This document shows, piece after piece, positions 10,867 through 19,838 of a DNA stretch of 34,955 nucleotides. Position 1 is the stretch's first letter. Each line of letters opens with the position of its first letter. The DNA comes from JAYZDP01 sp036337765 (GTDB lineage Bacteria > Acidobacteriota > Thermoanaerobaculia > Multivoradales > Multivoraceae): assembly GCA_036337765.1 (NCBI GenBank), contig JAYZDP010000083.1, positions 1 through 34,955 of the forward strand, in the 5' to 3' direction. The notes beneath the pieces are model-generated. The model ran no database searches, was not told the DNA's origin, and was given only the letters and a program-made list of their open reading frames with translations. The translations under genes and the position numbers were made by a program.

Positions 10867-11813
10867 CGACGGCCTCGGCGGCTGCGACTGCCGAAGCCGG
10901 AGTCGTCGTCGCGCTGCCGACCCCGATCACCGAAACCGGGGCGTCCGCGATTCGCATCGCCGTCGCGACTCCCGCCAGGCTCCTGGCCTCGCGCGCCATC
11001 CTGGCCACCCGGCCCAATGCCCCGGGGCGACATGCCCTGAGGAAACGGCTTTCCGATCCAATCGCTTCGTGCACTCGGCAGAGGGCGTTCGCCCACCGCC
11101 TGAGGGATCGGGATCAGCGCCACCACGAAGTCCCACTTCGCGTAGTCCGACTCGCCCAGGAACAGGCGCGTGCCCTGGCCCTCGAGGTCGAGATACACGC
11201 CTTGGATCGGCAGCCCAGATACCTCGATCGGCTCGCCATTCTCATCGACGCGCGGCTGTCGGATCAGGCCACCGCCCTGGCCGGTACGTGCTCCTCCAAG
11301 CTCGGCGCTCCCGCCGCCGAGCTCGTCGCCCTGCGCGCCGACTCCAAGCGGGCTCTGACCCTGACCGCCCAAGCCGCCGCGGGCATCCCGTCCTTCGGCG
11401 CCACGAGCACCGCTGCGCTGGCCGAGCCCTCCTGCATTCGGGGTCTGACGCGCGCCGGGCGCCTGACCCGGCGCTGCACTCTGGCCCTGCCCCGCAGCAC
11501 CACCGCCGACGATCAATCCGAACTCACCGTGCTCGCTGAGCGGATCGGTCCAAAGCTGCCGGATCGATCTCGGTCGAACCTCGAGAAGCTCTTCGATACG
11601 CGTCGGGTAGCGCCCAAAGCGTTTCTGAAAGACACGAATCGCCTCCGCGTACTGCAAGCCCCGGAAGATCGCCTCCTCCTCCTTGGCCCTCCGGTACTGG
11701 TGGCTCCATGCGGGTAGGGCGGCTGCGACCAGAATGCTCAGCACCGTGATCGCGACGATGACGGCGACCAGGTTGTAGCCATCTTCAGTCCGTCCGCGCC
11801 GGATCGTCACCAT
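10863..11813 (-). CDS. Unusual large pseudopilin-like protein with Gly/Gln-rich insert
   Basis: 316 residues. A short basic leader (MVTIRRGRTEDG) precedes a pilin-like hydrophobic helix (YNLVAVIVAITVLSILVAA), so PilD-type cleavage after G12 is plausible. The usual E5 is replaced by Ala (Y-N-L-V-A), as in some minor pseudopilins such as GspK that cap the fibre. A pilin-like stalk follows (AEAIRVFQKRFGRYPTRIEELLEV, about 55-80). Residues about 105-185 are low-complexity Gly/Gln/Ala, then a beta-rich part (VYLDLEGQGTRLFLG, YAKWDFVVALIPI), and an Arg/Gly/Asp-rich tail from about 265 to the end. It overlaps the preceding pseudopilin by 7 nt and dut by 4 nt. A tip or minor pseudopilin role is my inference. 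Confidence 0.78.
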   Translation of the reverse strand: MVTIRRGRTEDGYNLVAVIVAITVLSILVAAALPAWSHQYRRAKEEEAIFRGLQYAEAIRVFQKRFGRYPTRIEELLEVRPRSIRQLWTDPLSEHGEFGLIVGGGAAGQGQSAAPGQAPGARQTPNAGGLGQRSGARGAEGRDARGGLGGQGQSPLGVGAQGDELGGGSAELGGARTGQGGGLIRQPRVDENGEPIEVSGLPIQGVYLDLEGQGTRLFLGESDYAKWDFVVALIPIPQAVGERPLPSARSDWIGKPFPQGMSPRGIGPGGQDGARGQEPGGSRDGDANRGRPGFGDRGRQRDDDSGFGSRSRRGRR

Positions 11814-12262
11814 TCGCTGTACGCCTCGCCTCGCAGGCTTACTAGCTCCGACCCTGACCGGACGTCCCAGATTCCACGAGCCTCCTCACCTGGAAGCGGC
11901 TCGATCGGCACGTCGCCGGGAAACAGCGGATCGTCGTCCTCACCGAGGGGCTCGTACTCGGGCACCCAGGTGTCGCTCGAGCCGGTGATGTCGTCCGGAA
12001 TGGCTCGCATCAGACCTTCCTCCACCAGGGTCTCGAGCGAGGCCGGGTACTTGCCCCAGGCACCGTAGTACTGATCGATCACGTCGCGCATCGTGCGCAG
12101 GTTGGTCTTCAGGGCCGCCTCGTTGGCCCGGCGAGGGAGGTTGCGCAGCGACGGCAGAGCGATGGTCGCCAGGATACCGATCACGGCGATCACCACCATG
12201 AGCTCGAGGAAGGTGAATCCCGCCGCCTTCTGCGATCTACCACTCAGCGTAGGCAATGCCAT
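11807..12262 (-). CDS. gspG: GspG-like pseudopilin
   Basis: 151 residues with a canonical type III leader: basic segment (GRSQKAAG) then FTFLELMVVIAVIGILATI with E5 present, cleaved by prepilin peptidase after the Gly. The globular part has the GspG-like pattern NLRTMRDVIDQYYGAWGKYPASLETLVEEG and ends GIWDVRSGSELVSLRGEAYSEW. This is the best candidate for the major pseudopilin of the locus. It overlaps the upstream pseudopilin gene by 26 nt and the downstream one by 7 nt. Its tail resembles that of the upstream gene (Y-x-E-W), so the two are probably tandem paralogues. Confidence 0.88.
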   Translation of the reverse strand: MALPTLSGRSQKAAGFTFLELMVVIAVIGILATIALPSLRNLPRRANEAALKTNLRTMRDVIDQYYGAWGKYPASLETLVEEGLMRAIPDDITGSSDTWVPEYEPLGEDDDPLFPGDVPIEPLPGEEARGIWDVRSGSELVSLRGEAYSEW

Positions 12263-12704
12263 TGAGACCTCTCTTCCGACTCAGGGAGTACACATCGAAC
12301 ACGTTCTCGCCCCCCCAGCGATCAGTGTCGGGCTCGTCCTGATAGCTGCGCTGCCCCCACTCCGCCTCGCCGGTGAAGGGATCGGTCGGAACCTTGCGCA
12401 GAAAACGCGTGGTGCGGTCGACCTGTCCCACCACCTCCACCCCCTCGACCAACTCCTCCAGGGTCTCGGGGTAGCCGTCCGATCCGATGTCGACCTGGAT
12501 CAGGCCTGCGTCGCTGAAGCGCTTGTACTCGTCGATCGCGTTGCGCATAGCTCGCAGGTGAGTCTGCAACTCCATCTCGCGCGACTTCGTGAACGTGAAC
12601 TTCGTTACCGGCATGGCGATGCCGGCGAGAATCATCAGCAGCACGCACACCAGCACCAGTTCGGCGATAGAGAAGCCGGCCTGCCGTGGGCCGCGGCGGA
12701 TCAG
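12237..12704 (-). CDS. Pseudopilin with apparent CTG start
   Basis: An ATG/GTG/TTG search puts the start at GTG 12656, but that lies inside the signal helix. Reading upstream in the same frame gives IRRGPRQAG then FSIAELVLVCVLLMILAGI: a short basic leader, the cleavage Gly and E5, exactly as a prepilin needs. No ATG, GTG or TTG exists in that upstream stretch before the in-frame stop at 12755. CTG 12704 overlaps the secretin TGA (CTGA) and lies 6 nt after a perfect GGAGGT (12716-12711), so I take it as the start: 155 residues. ATC 12701 is the alternative. The C-terminal part contains DPFTGEAEW and ends GLNGIAYAEW, GspG-like. It is the first of three consecutive pseudopilin genes. Confidence 0.8.
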   Translation of the reverse strand: MIRRGPRQAGFSIAELVLVCVLLMILAGIAMPVTKFTFTKSREMELQTHLRAMRNAIDEYKRFSDAGLIQVDIGSDGYPETLEELVEGVEVVGQVDRTTRFLRKVPTDPFTGEAEWGQRSYQDEPDTDRWGGENVFDVYSLSRKRGLNGIAYAEW

Positions 12705-15154
12705 GGGCGGACCTCCAACGGGGCCTTGATGGCGTCGGGCGGCGACGGTAACTCAAGGACCACATCCAGAACCGCGTTCGAGGTCTTCGCGCGAATGACG
12801 CTCCGGGACGCGTCAAGCACTCGGGCCTCGTCGAAACGAACCTCCGAGCGGCCCGAGCCGAGAGCCTCGAAGCGAAGGGTCAGAAGACGCCCCGTTCCCT
12901 GCACTCCGGCGTCCGGGCCCAGCCGGCTGGCGCCGATCACGATCCGCCCGGCCTCGGACCTGTCGATCAGGATGGCGCCACGGCCCGGCCCGCCAAAGAA
13001 GTCACCCTCCACGACACTGAGCAGTCTCAGCCCGGACGCATCGTAGGTCAGCGTCATCGGAACATGAGCCACCGGGCGCACAGCCTCGACCTCGACCCTC
13101 ACCTCGAACTCCCGGCCGATCTCGACCGCCGGCGCCGCCGGCACGAGTCGCAGCGAAACCTCCGCCGCCGATTCGGCCACGAGCGCGGCGTGACGAGCGA
13201 ACGGTCGGTGATTGGTGGCCGGGAGTGTTGAGGCCGGCAGCAGGCTCAAGGGCTCCAGGTAGGAAACGTCGTTGCCCTCGCGACGCCGGTCAGGTGCCCG
13301 GCCGGGTACCAGATCGGTGCCGGACCCGTCGGTCTCGGACTCGTCATCCTCCTCGTCGTCGGGGTTCAAGTTGCGGGGTAGGTTCTCGAGCCGCTGGCGT
13401 AGCCTCTCGCGCGCGCTCAGCACCTCGTCGTCGCCGACTTGTTCGTCGAACGGGCCCTCGGAGTCCGACTCGACCCGCGGGCTGCCGCCGCGCAGGCTGA
13501 AGTTGGTCTCGGTGCCGACCCAGATCGGCAGCAGGTCGTCCTCTGTGATGTCGGCCCGGCGGATGATGTGCGGCGTCATCGTGAGAACGATGTCGGTGGT
13601 CTGGACCTGAGTTCCCTTCTTCGAGAACAGGCGCCCCAGAATCGGAATGCTCGACAGGCCGGGAATGCCGGTGTCGGTCGTCAGCTCGTCGCTGCGAATC
13701 AGGCCGGCGAGGAAGTTGGTCTCCCCATCCTTGAGCCGGATCGTGGTCTCGACGTTGCGAGTGCCGATGATCGGCTGGTCGCCGATCGAGCCGGTGATGT
13801 TCGACACCTCGACCGCCACCACGAGAGAGACCTCGTTGTTGTGGTGCACTCTGGGCTCGATCTCGACGATGATGCCGACGTCCTGGTACTGGAACGAGGT
13901 GACCGGCACGATGCTGCCGCCGATCGTGTTGGCGGTGTTGAAGCTGGTTACCGGGATCGGCACCTGCTCGGCGACCACGAAGCGGGCGCTCTCCCCCTCG
14001 GAGATGCGAAGCTTCGGTTGAGCGAGGATCTGCGCGTCGGTCGACTCCTTGACAAAGTCGAGCAGGAAGTTGGGCAGGCTCAACAACCAGCTGGTCGAGT
14101 CGATGAACTTCACGTCGGAGAAGCGGATCGAGTCACCGCCGGAGATCTGCTCGGAATCAAGCGTGAAACCGATCTGGTTGCCTGGCTCGAGCGACAGGCC
14201 GATCTCGCGCAGCTTCGACGAGTTGACCTGCATCAGCTCGATGTCGACCACCACCTCGGCTCGTGACTTGTCGTTGATCTCTAGGATCTTCTCAGCCACC
14301 TTCACCCGGTCGGCAGTGTCGCGGAGCACGATGGCGTTGAGCCGTTCGTTCGCCGCTATCTTTCTCGAGTCGACCAGGCTGCGCAGCATGGTCATCGCAT
14401 CGCGCACTTCGGAGTTCGACAGAAAGAAGGTCTGGATCACGAGATCCTCGTAGGCGCGACGATTCTGCGGCGTGTCGGCGGCGATCTGGATCGAGTGCGG
14501 ATCGATCACCTTGTAGAAGTGGCGCGACGCGCGCATCAGCATCTCAAGCGCCTCTTCGGCAGTGACCTGCTCGAGCTCGATCGATATCTCCTGATCGCGC
14601 AGCGCCGAGTCGAAGATGACGTTGATGCCGAAGGCCTTACCAAGTGCCCGGTAGATGTCCATCACCGAGACCGGCTCTGGGAACGACAGATCGATCGGTT
14701 CCTCGGAGCGCGGGTCGAGAACCGGCGGTTGCGCGGAGACGCCGCGGGTCTCTTCCTTCAGTGTGTCGAGCCGAGTGGTCACGTCGCGCTGCTCGCGCAT
14801 GGCATAGACCCGTTCGCGCAGCTTCTCGAGCTCGACATGGGCGTACTGATTTGTGGTGTCGAGCTGCACGGTCTCCGTCAGCTCGACCAAGGCCGGCCCC
14901 AGCTGGCCGGCCTCGATCAGCTTCTTCGCCGTCTCGAAGTGCTGCTGCGAAGCCGAGATCTTCGCCCGGGTCAGGCCGGAACGGTACTGCAAGTTGCCTG
15001 GGTCTTCCTGAAGCAGCTGCAGGTAGTAGATGACCGCTTGGTCCCAGTCGCCAGTCAGCTCGGCCGTCTCGACCTGGCGCTTCAGCTCGTAGTTCGAGCA
15101 GCCCGTCGAAGTCACCACAATCAACGAGACCACAGTTACCCAACGCCTGAGCAT
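12701..15154 (-). CDS. gspD: Secretin with N-terminal TPR-like and C-terminal cohesin-like domains
   Basis: Outer-membrane gated channel of the secretion/pilus machine, 817 residues from ATG 15154, chosen because GGGGAGG lies 8 nt upstream; the frame itself is open further up. MLRRWVTVVSLIVVTSTGC is a likely lipoprotein signal. Next come a TPR-like helical region (about 25-130), secretin N-domains (MDIYRALGKAFGINVIFDSAL; TMLRSLVDSRKIAANERLNAIV), and the secretin core (QILAQPKLRISEGESARFVV; VGIIVEIEPRV; TNFLAGLIRSDE; IPILGRLFSKKG). After an acidic linker, residues about 680-800 resemble a cohesin fold (VSLRLVPAAPAVEIGREFEV; PMTLTYDASGLRLLSVVEGDFF; GRLLTLRFEALGSG). The gene follows the pilP-like gene by 19 bp and overlaps the next pseudopilin. 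PilQ would be an equally fair name. Confidence 0.92.
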   Translation of the reverse strand: MLRRWVTVVSLIVVTSTGCSNYELKRQVETAELTGDWDQAVIYYLQLLQEDPGNLQYRSGLTRAKISASQQHFETAKKLIEAGQLGPALVELTETVQLDTTNQYAHVELEKLRERVYAMREQRDVTTRLDTLKEETRGVSAQPPVLDPRSEEPIDLSFPEPVSVMDIYRALGKAFGINVIFDSALRDQEISIELEQVTAEEALEMLMRASRHFYKVIDPHSIQIAADTPQNRRAYEDLVIQTFFLSNSEVRDAMTMLRSLVDSRKIAANERLNAIVLRDTADRVKVAEKILEINDKSRAEVVVDIELMQVNSSKLREIGLSLEPGNQIGFTLDSEQISGGDSIRFSDVKFIDSTSWLLSLPNFLLDFVKESTDAQILAQPKLRISEGESARFVVAEQVPIPVTSFNTANTIGGSIVPVTSFQYQDVGIIVEIEPRVHHNNEVSLVVAVEVSNITGSIGDQPIIGTRNVETTIRLKDGETNFLAGLIRSDELTTDTGIPGLSSIPILGRLFSKKGTQVQTTDIVLTMTPHIIRRADITEDDLLPIWVGTETNFSLRGGSPRVESDSEGPFDEQVGDDEVLSARERLRQRLENLPRNLNPDDEEDDESETDGSGTDLVPGRAPDRRREGNDVSYLEPLSLLPASTLPATNHRPFARHAALVAESAAEVSLRLVPAAPAVEIGREFEVRVEVEAVRPVAHVPMTLTYDASGLRLLSVVEGDFFGGPGRGAILIDRSEAGRIVIGASRLGPDAGVQGTGRLLTLRFEALGSGRSEVRFDEARVLDASRSVIRAKTSNAVLDVVLELPSPPDAIKAPLEVRP
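12711..12716 (-). promoter_or_regulatory. Strong ribosome binding site deciding a CTG start
   Basis: GGAGGT on the minus strand inside the end of the secretin gene. The spacing is 6 nt to CTG 12704 and 9 nt to ATC 12701. The next conventional start (GTG 12656) is over 50 nt away, so this site supports the upstream, non-standard start. Confidence 0.7.
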
Positions 15155-15173
15155 CTTCACGCCCTCCCCACCT

Positions 15174-15737
15174 CTAGTTGCCGACATCGAGTGTCTCCGG
15201 CGGTGTGTCCGGAAAGTCCACGAACCGAATGTCCACAGTCTCATAGCCGATCTCGTCCACAACGAACTTTTCCTGCAGAGTGTCGCCAACGAAGGCGTTG
15301 ATGATGGCCTCGCCATCGGAGAAGACCGCCATGGGACGGCCACTACGCCCGAAGCTGCCGAGGAAGTCGAAATCGATCCGTGGCGGCAGCGGAGCTGGAG
15401 GCTCGAGATCAGCTCGCGCCGTCTCTGCGACCGGCTGCAGCACTGAAGACTCGCTCAGGCGCTCGGCCGCCGTCGTCGTCGATCGACTCACAGCATCGAA
15501 GCGAAACGGGTCGCGCCCGATCTCCGACGAGCCGACCGCAGCCGCGAGGTCTGAGATCTCGAGGCGCGCCACCTCATCTAGTGTGACCTGCTCGGCCTCG
15601 CGCCGCTGAGCCGATTTTCGGTTGGCGAGATTCAGCGGCCCTTCCCCCAGTGCTCCGCCCACGAGCCTGAACCCCTGGTAGCCGCCGACCACGATCAGCA
15701 AGGCGACCAGCGCCTTCTCGCGCGGCCGCAGCGTCAT
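15174..15737 (-). CDS. PilP/GspC-like periplasmic connector
   Basis: 187 residues. An N-terminal membrane anchor (about 8-26, EKALVALLIVVGGYQGFRL) is followed by a long disordered periplasmic linker containing IGRDPFRFD, and a C-terminal beta domain (about 120-187, IDFDFLGSFGRSGRPMAVFS, then GEAIINAFVGDTL) of the homology-region type found in PilP and GspC. These proteins link the inner-membrane platform to the secretin N-domains. There is no lipobox, so the anchoring is more GspC-like, while the neighbours are PilN/PilO. It overlaps pilO (ATGA) and lies just upstream of the secretin gene. Confidence 0.72.
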   Translation of the reverse strand: MTLRPREKALVALLIVVGGYQGFRLVGGALGEGPLNLANRKSAQRREAEQVTLDEVARLEISDLAAAVGSSEIGRDPFRFDAVSRSTTTAAERLSESSVLQPVAETARADLEPPAPLPPRIDFDFLGSFGRSGRPMAVFSDGEAIINAFVGDTLQEKFVVDEIGYETVDIRFVDFPDTPPETLDVGN

Positions 15738-16324
15738 CGGGTAGCTACCGCGGCGCGGATCGGCCCGCTCACGTCCGGCTCGGAGAAGAAAGTGGCGAGC
15801 CGGAGATCGATCGACAGGTTCGCGCCGTCGGCTCCACCCAGCGAGACCCGCTTCAAAACGATGAAGTACTCCGACACTTCAAGCAGATTGAGCAAATTGC
15901 GGAACTGCGCGTATGAGCCTTGGACGTGGAAAGTGATCTCTTTCGACGCCAGCCCGAAGGCCTTCAGCTGCTGGTCTGAATAGCTGAAGCGAGAGACGTT
16001 GAAGCCGGCGCGGGCTGCCAGCGCCTTGACCTCCGACAGAAGCGTCGTCATGCGCTGTGCCTGTGTCGAGAAGCGGTCTTCGTACAGCTCAGTCACGCCA
16101 CTACGATTGACCGCCGCGACATCGCGCAGCTCGGCAAAGGCGGCGAGCTTCGCATCGAGCTCTCCCAGCGCCCGAGTCTCCTCAGCGAGGCTCTGCTCCA
16201 TTGTCGCGAAGCCTCTACCGGTGCGCCCGGGGTGCAAGACGTATATGCCCGCGTTGGCGAGCACGCAGGCCAGCGGTAGGACCCACACCCACCAACTGGA
16301 CCGCCAGGCGCTCGGCAGGCTCAT
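15734..16324 (-). CDS. pilO: PilO-like inner-membrane platform protein
   Basis: 196 residues: one transmembrane segment (about 11-31, WWVWVLPLACVLANAGIYVL), a coiled coil (about 42-105) and a C-terminal ferredoxin-like beta domain (FHVQGSYAQFRNLLNLLEVSEYFIVLKRVSL). This is the PilO/GspM plan; PilO pairs with PilN in the periplasm to carry signals between PilM and the secretin. It shares 4 bp with pilN and 4 bp with the pilP-like gene. Confidence 0.85.
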   Translation of the reverse strand: MSLPSAWRSSWWVWVLPLACVLANAGIYVLHPGRTGRGFATMEQSLAEETRALGELDAKLAAFAELRDVAAVNRSGVTELYEDRFSTQAQRMTTLLSEVKALAARAGFNVSRFSYSDQQLKAFGLASKEITFHVQGSYAQFRNLLNLLEVSEYFIVLKRVSLGGADGANLSIDLRLATFFSEPDVSGPIRAAVATR

Positions 16325-16935
16325 CGAGCCACTCCCTGCGCCGCTGGCGATGAGGCAACGTGAGGGGAGTAGACCGCGTCTAGACGGAACTGGACCGCGC
16401 CGACGTCATCAACCGTCTCATAGTGCAGCACCGGCCGCTCGAAGGCGATGTCGTCGTACAGGGCCTGCACGAAGTCGTAGAGGTCCTGGCCCTCGCGTGC
16501 GACACAATTGATGTTGAGGAGCACGGTATCAAAGCTCGGATCGCCTCCGCCCGGACCCGCTCGGACACTGGGGTTGAGCGACTGCAGCCGAACCCCTAGC
16601 GGCAAGATCTCGCCGAGCCGCTCGAACAACAGGCTCCATGGAAACGTTCGCTCGGCGATGCGCTCGTTGAGGAATTCGACCTGCTCGTTAAGCGCCCCTA
16701 GGCGATCGAGCCCCTTCGACAGATCGACCACCTCGGCGCTGACCGTCTCGGCGCGGCTGCGCACATCGGCCAGGCGCTGGCGCAGGTCCGTGGAGTCGCG
16801 CCGATAGTCCAGCCATAGGGCGACATTCAGCATTAGTATCGCTCCGGCGAGCGTCCATGCGACCGCGGCGAAACGGTGCACCGGGCGCCGATTCAGGAAC
16901 GGGCGGCTGGCGAGGTTTAGGCCGGGTTGACTCAT
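16321..16935 (-). CDS. pilN: PilN-like inner-membrane platform protein
   Basis: 204 residues. The cytoplasmic N-terminus MSQPGLNLASRPFLNRRP is the PilN segment that inserts into PilM (the LNL motif). It is followed by a transmembrane helix (about 22-43), a coiled coil (about 45-100, DLRQRLADVRSRAETVSAEV) and a periplasmic beta domain with LPLGVRLQSLNP. It lies 7 bp after pilM and overlaps pilO by 4 bp. Confidence 0.87.
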   Translation of the reverse strand: MSQPGLNLASRPFLNRRPVHRFAAVAWTLAGAILMLNVALWLDYRRDSTDLRQRLADVRSRAETVSAEVVDLSKGLDRLGALNEQVEFLNERIAERTFPWSLLFERLGEILPLGVRLQSLNPSVRAGPGGGDPSFDTVLLNINCVAREGQDLYDFVQALYDDIAFERPVLHYETVDDVGAVQFRLDAVYSPHVASSPAAQGVAR

Positions 16936-17900
16936 CGCCCAGCTACGTGATCTCGAGGGCCGCCGCCGCCACCATGGGTGCGAGACGGTGCCAGTCGGTG
17001 TCGGCAGGGGCGCCGACGACGGGTAGATCTTCAGGGCCGAGCAGATGGGTGGTCACCTCGAACGACTCCTCGAGGACCCGGCCCCAGTTCTCGAGCGCTG
17101 ACGGTGGGCCGCAAAAAAGTCCCCGACCGAAGCGCACTCCCGGCAGGCTCTCGTTCAGGAAGCTGCGAGTGATACGGAAGTCGCGCAAGAGGTCGTCCTC
17201 GACCTCGGTAGACCAAGGCTCGAGAGCGACGGCCCGGTAACGCACCAGGACCGGCGCCGACCCACTCAGAAAGAAAGTCGAGTAGCCGTCCTCGTCGACC
17301 TGCACGATGATGGCGTTCTCGCCGCGTTGCGACAGCAGATTCAAGAGCGCAAGGCTGCGACTCGTGATCTGGCCGACGTGAATGCCCCGGCGCTCGAACG
17401 CCTCCTCGAGCTCACGCATCAGCTGCTCGACCGCGAACGCCAGCAGCACCCGCTCGATGCCACCCTCGGTCGGAGCCACAGCCGACACCGCGACGCCTTG
17501 CACCCGCAGGTCCTCGACCCGAAACGGCACCAGCGACTTGAGCTTCCAACGCCAGATCTCTTCGCGATCTCGCTTCGGCACTTTTTCCGAGTCGGTGAAG
17601 AGGAGCCGGAACCAGCGATCGGGAACGACAAGAGACGCGCCTTTGAGACCGGACCCCGCTCCTCGTACCAGCTCCTCGAGCGCCCGATCGAGGCCCGAGG
17701 CTTCGCGCACAGTGCCACCCAATGGCCCGGTGCCGAAGGTGTCCTCCGGTAGCCCCACCTGCAGCACGGCGCCGGCCTCGAGGCCCGGCGGCCGGGTGCT
17801 GCTGCCGTTCGAGCGTGCGAACGCGCTGTAGCGGACCTCGCCGCTCGAGATCTGGAAGACATGCGGCGGCACCGGCACGGGACTCAAGCCCGCGAGGCGC

Positions 17901-19553
<1,653 letters not shown>

Positions 19554-19799
19554 ATTCGGTCGCCGTGGCGGTTCCCTCAGGCTCACCTCCCCCGCTCATC
19601 CATGCTAGCGCAGCACACTCACAAAACATTCCTCACCATGAGACACACAAGAGCCTAGTTCGGAAACCCAATCGACCGTTCAGGGCTCTCTCGGCACCAC
19701 GACAAACCCCACCGCCAGCCCTTTCAGCCCTCCGGAATCTCCTCCGTTAGCGGGAGCGCCCGCAGGGTGGAGAGTGCCGTCCGCGGCGCCAAAAGGAAT

Positions 19800-19838
19800 G
19801 TGATTTCGGGGCGTGCTAGGAGCACGCCCCGAAATCAC
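19800..19838 (-). terminator. Perfect 18-bp hairpin embracing the gspF stop codon
   Basis: GTGATTTCGGGGCGTGCT (19800-19817) and its exact complement (19821-19838) flank a 3-nt loop. On the minus strand the gspF TGA (19837-19835) is inside the first arm. A weak T-containing stretch (ATTCCTTTTGG) follows. It probably terminates or attenuates transcription between gspF and gspE, or protects the gspF mRNA end. The rest of the 281-bp gap 19554-19834 shows no gene I can support. Confidence 0.72.

Noticed and set aside
12653..12656. GTG 12656 as start of the first pseudopilin
   Set aside because: It lies within the hydrophobic pilin helix, removes the cleavage Gly and E5, and has no ribosome site, while GGAGGT and a full leader lie upstream.
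13439..14266. Long plus-strand frame inside the secretin gene
   Set aside because: Asp/Val/Leu-rich antisense shadow; the secretin frame is conserved throughout.
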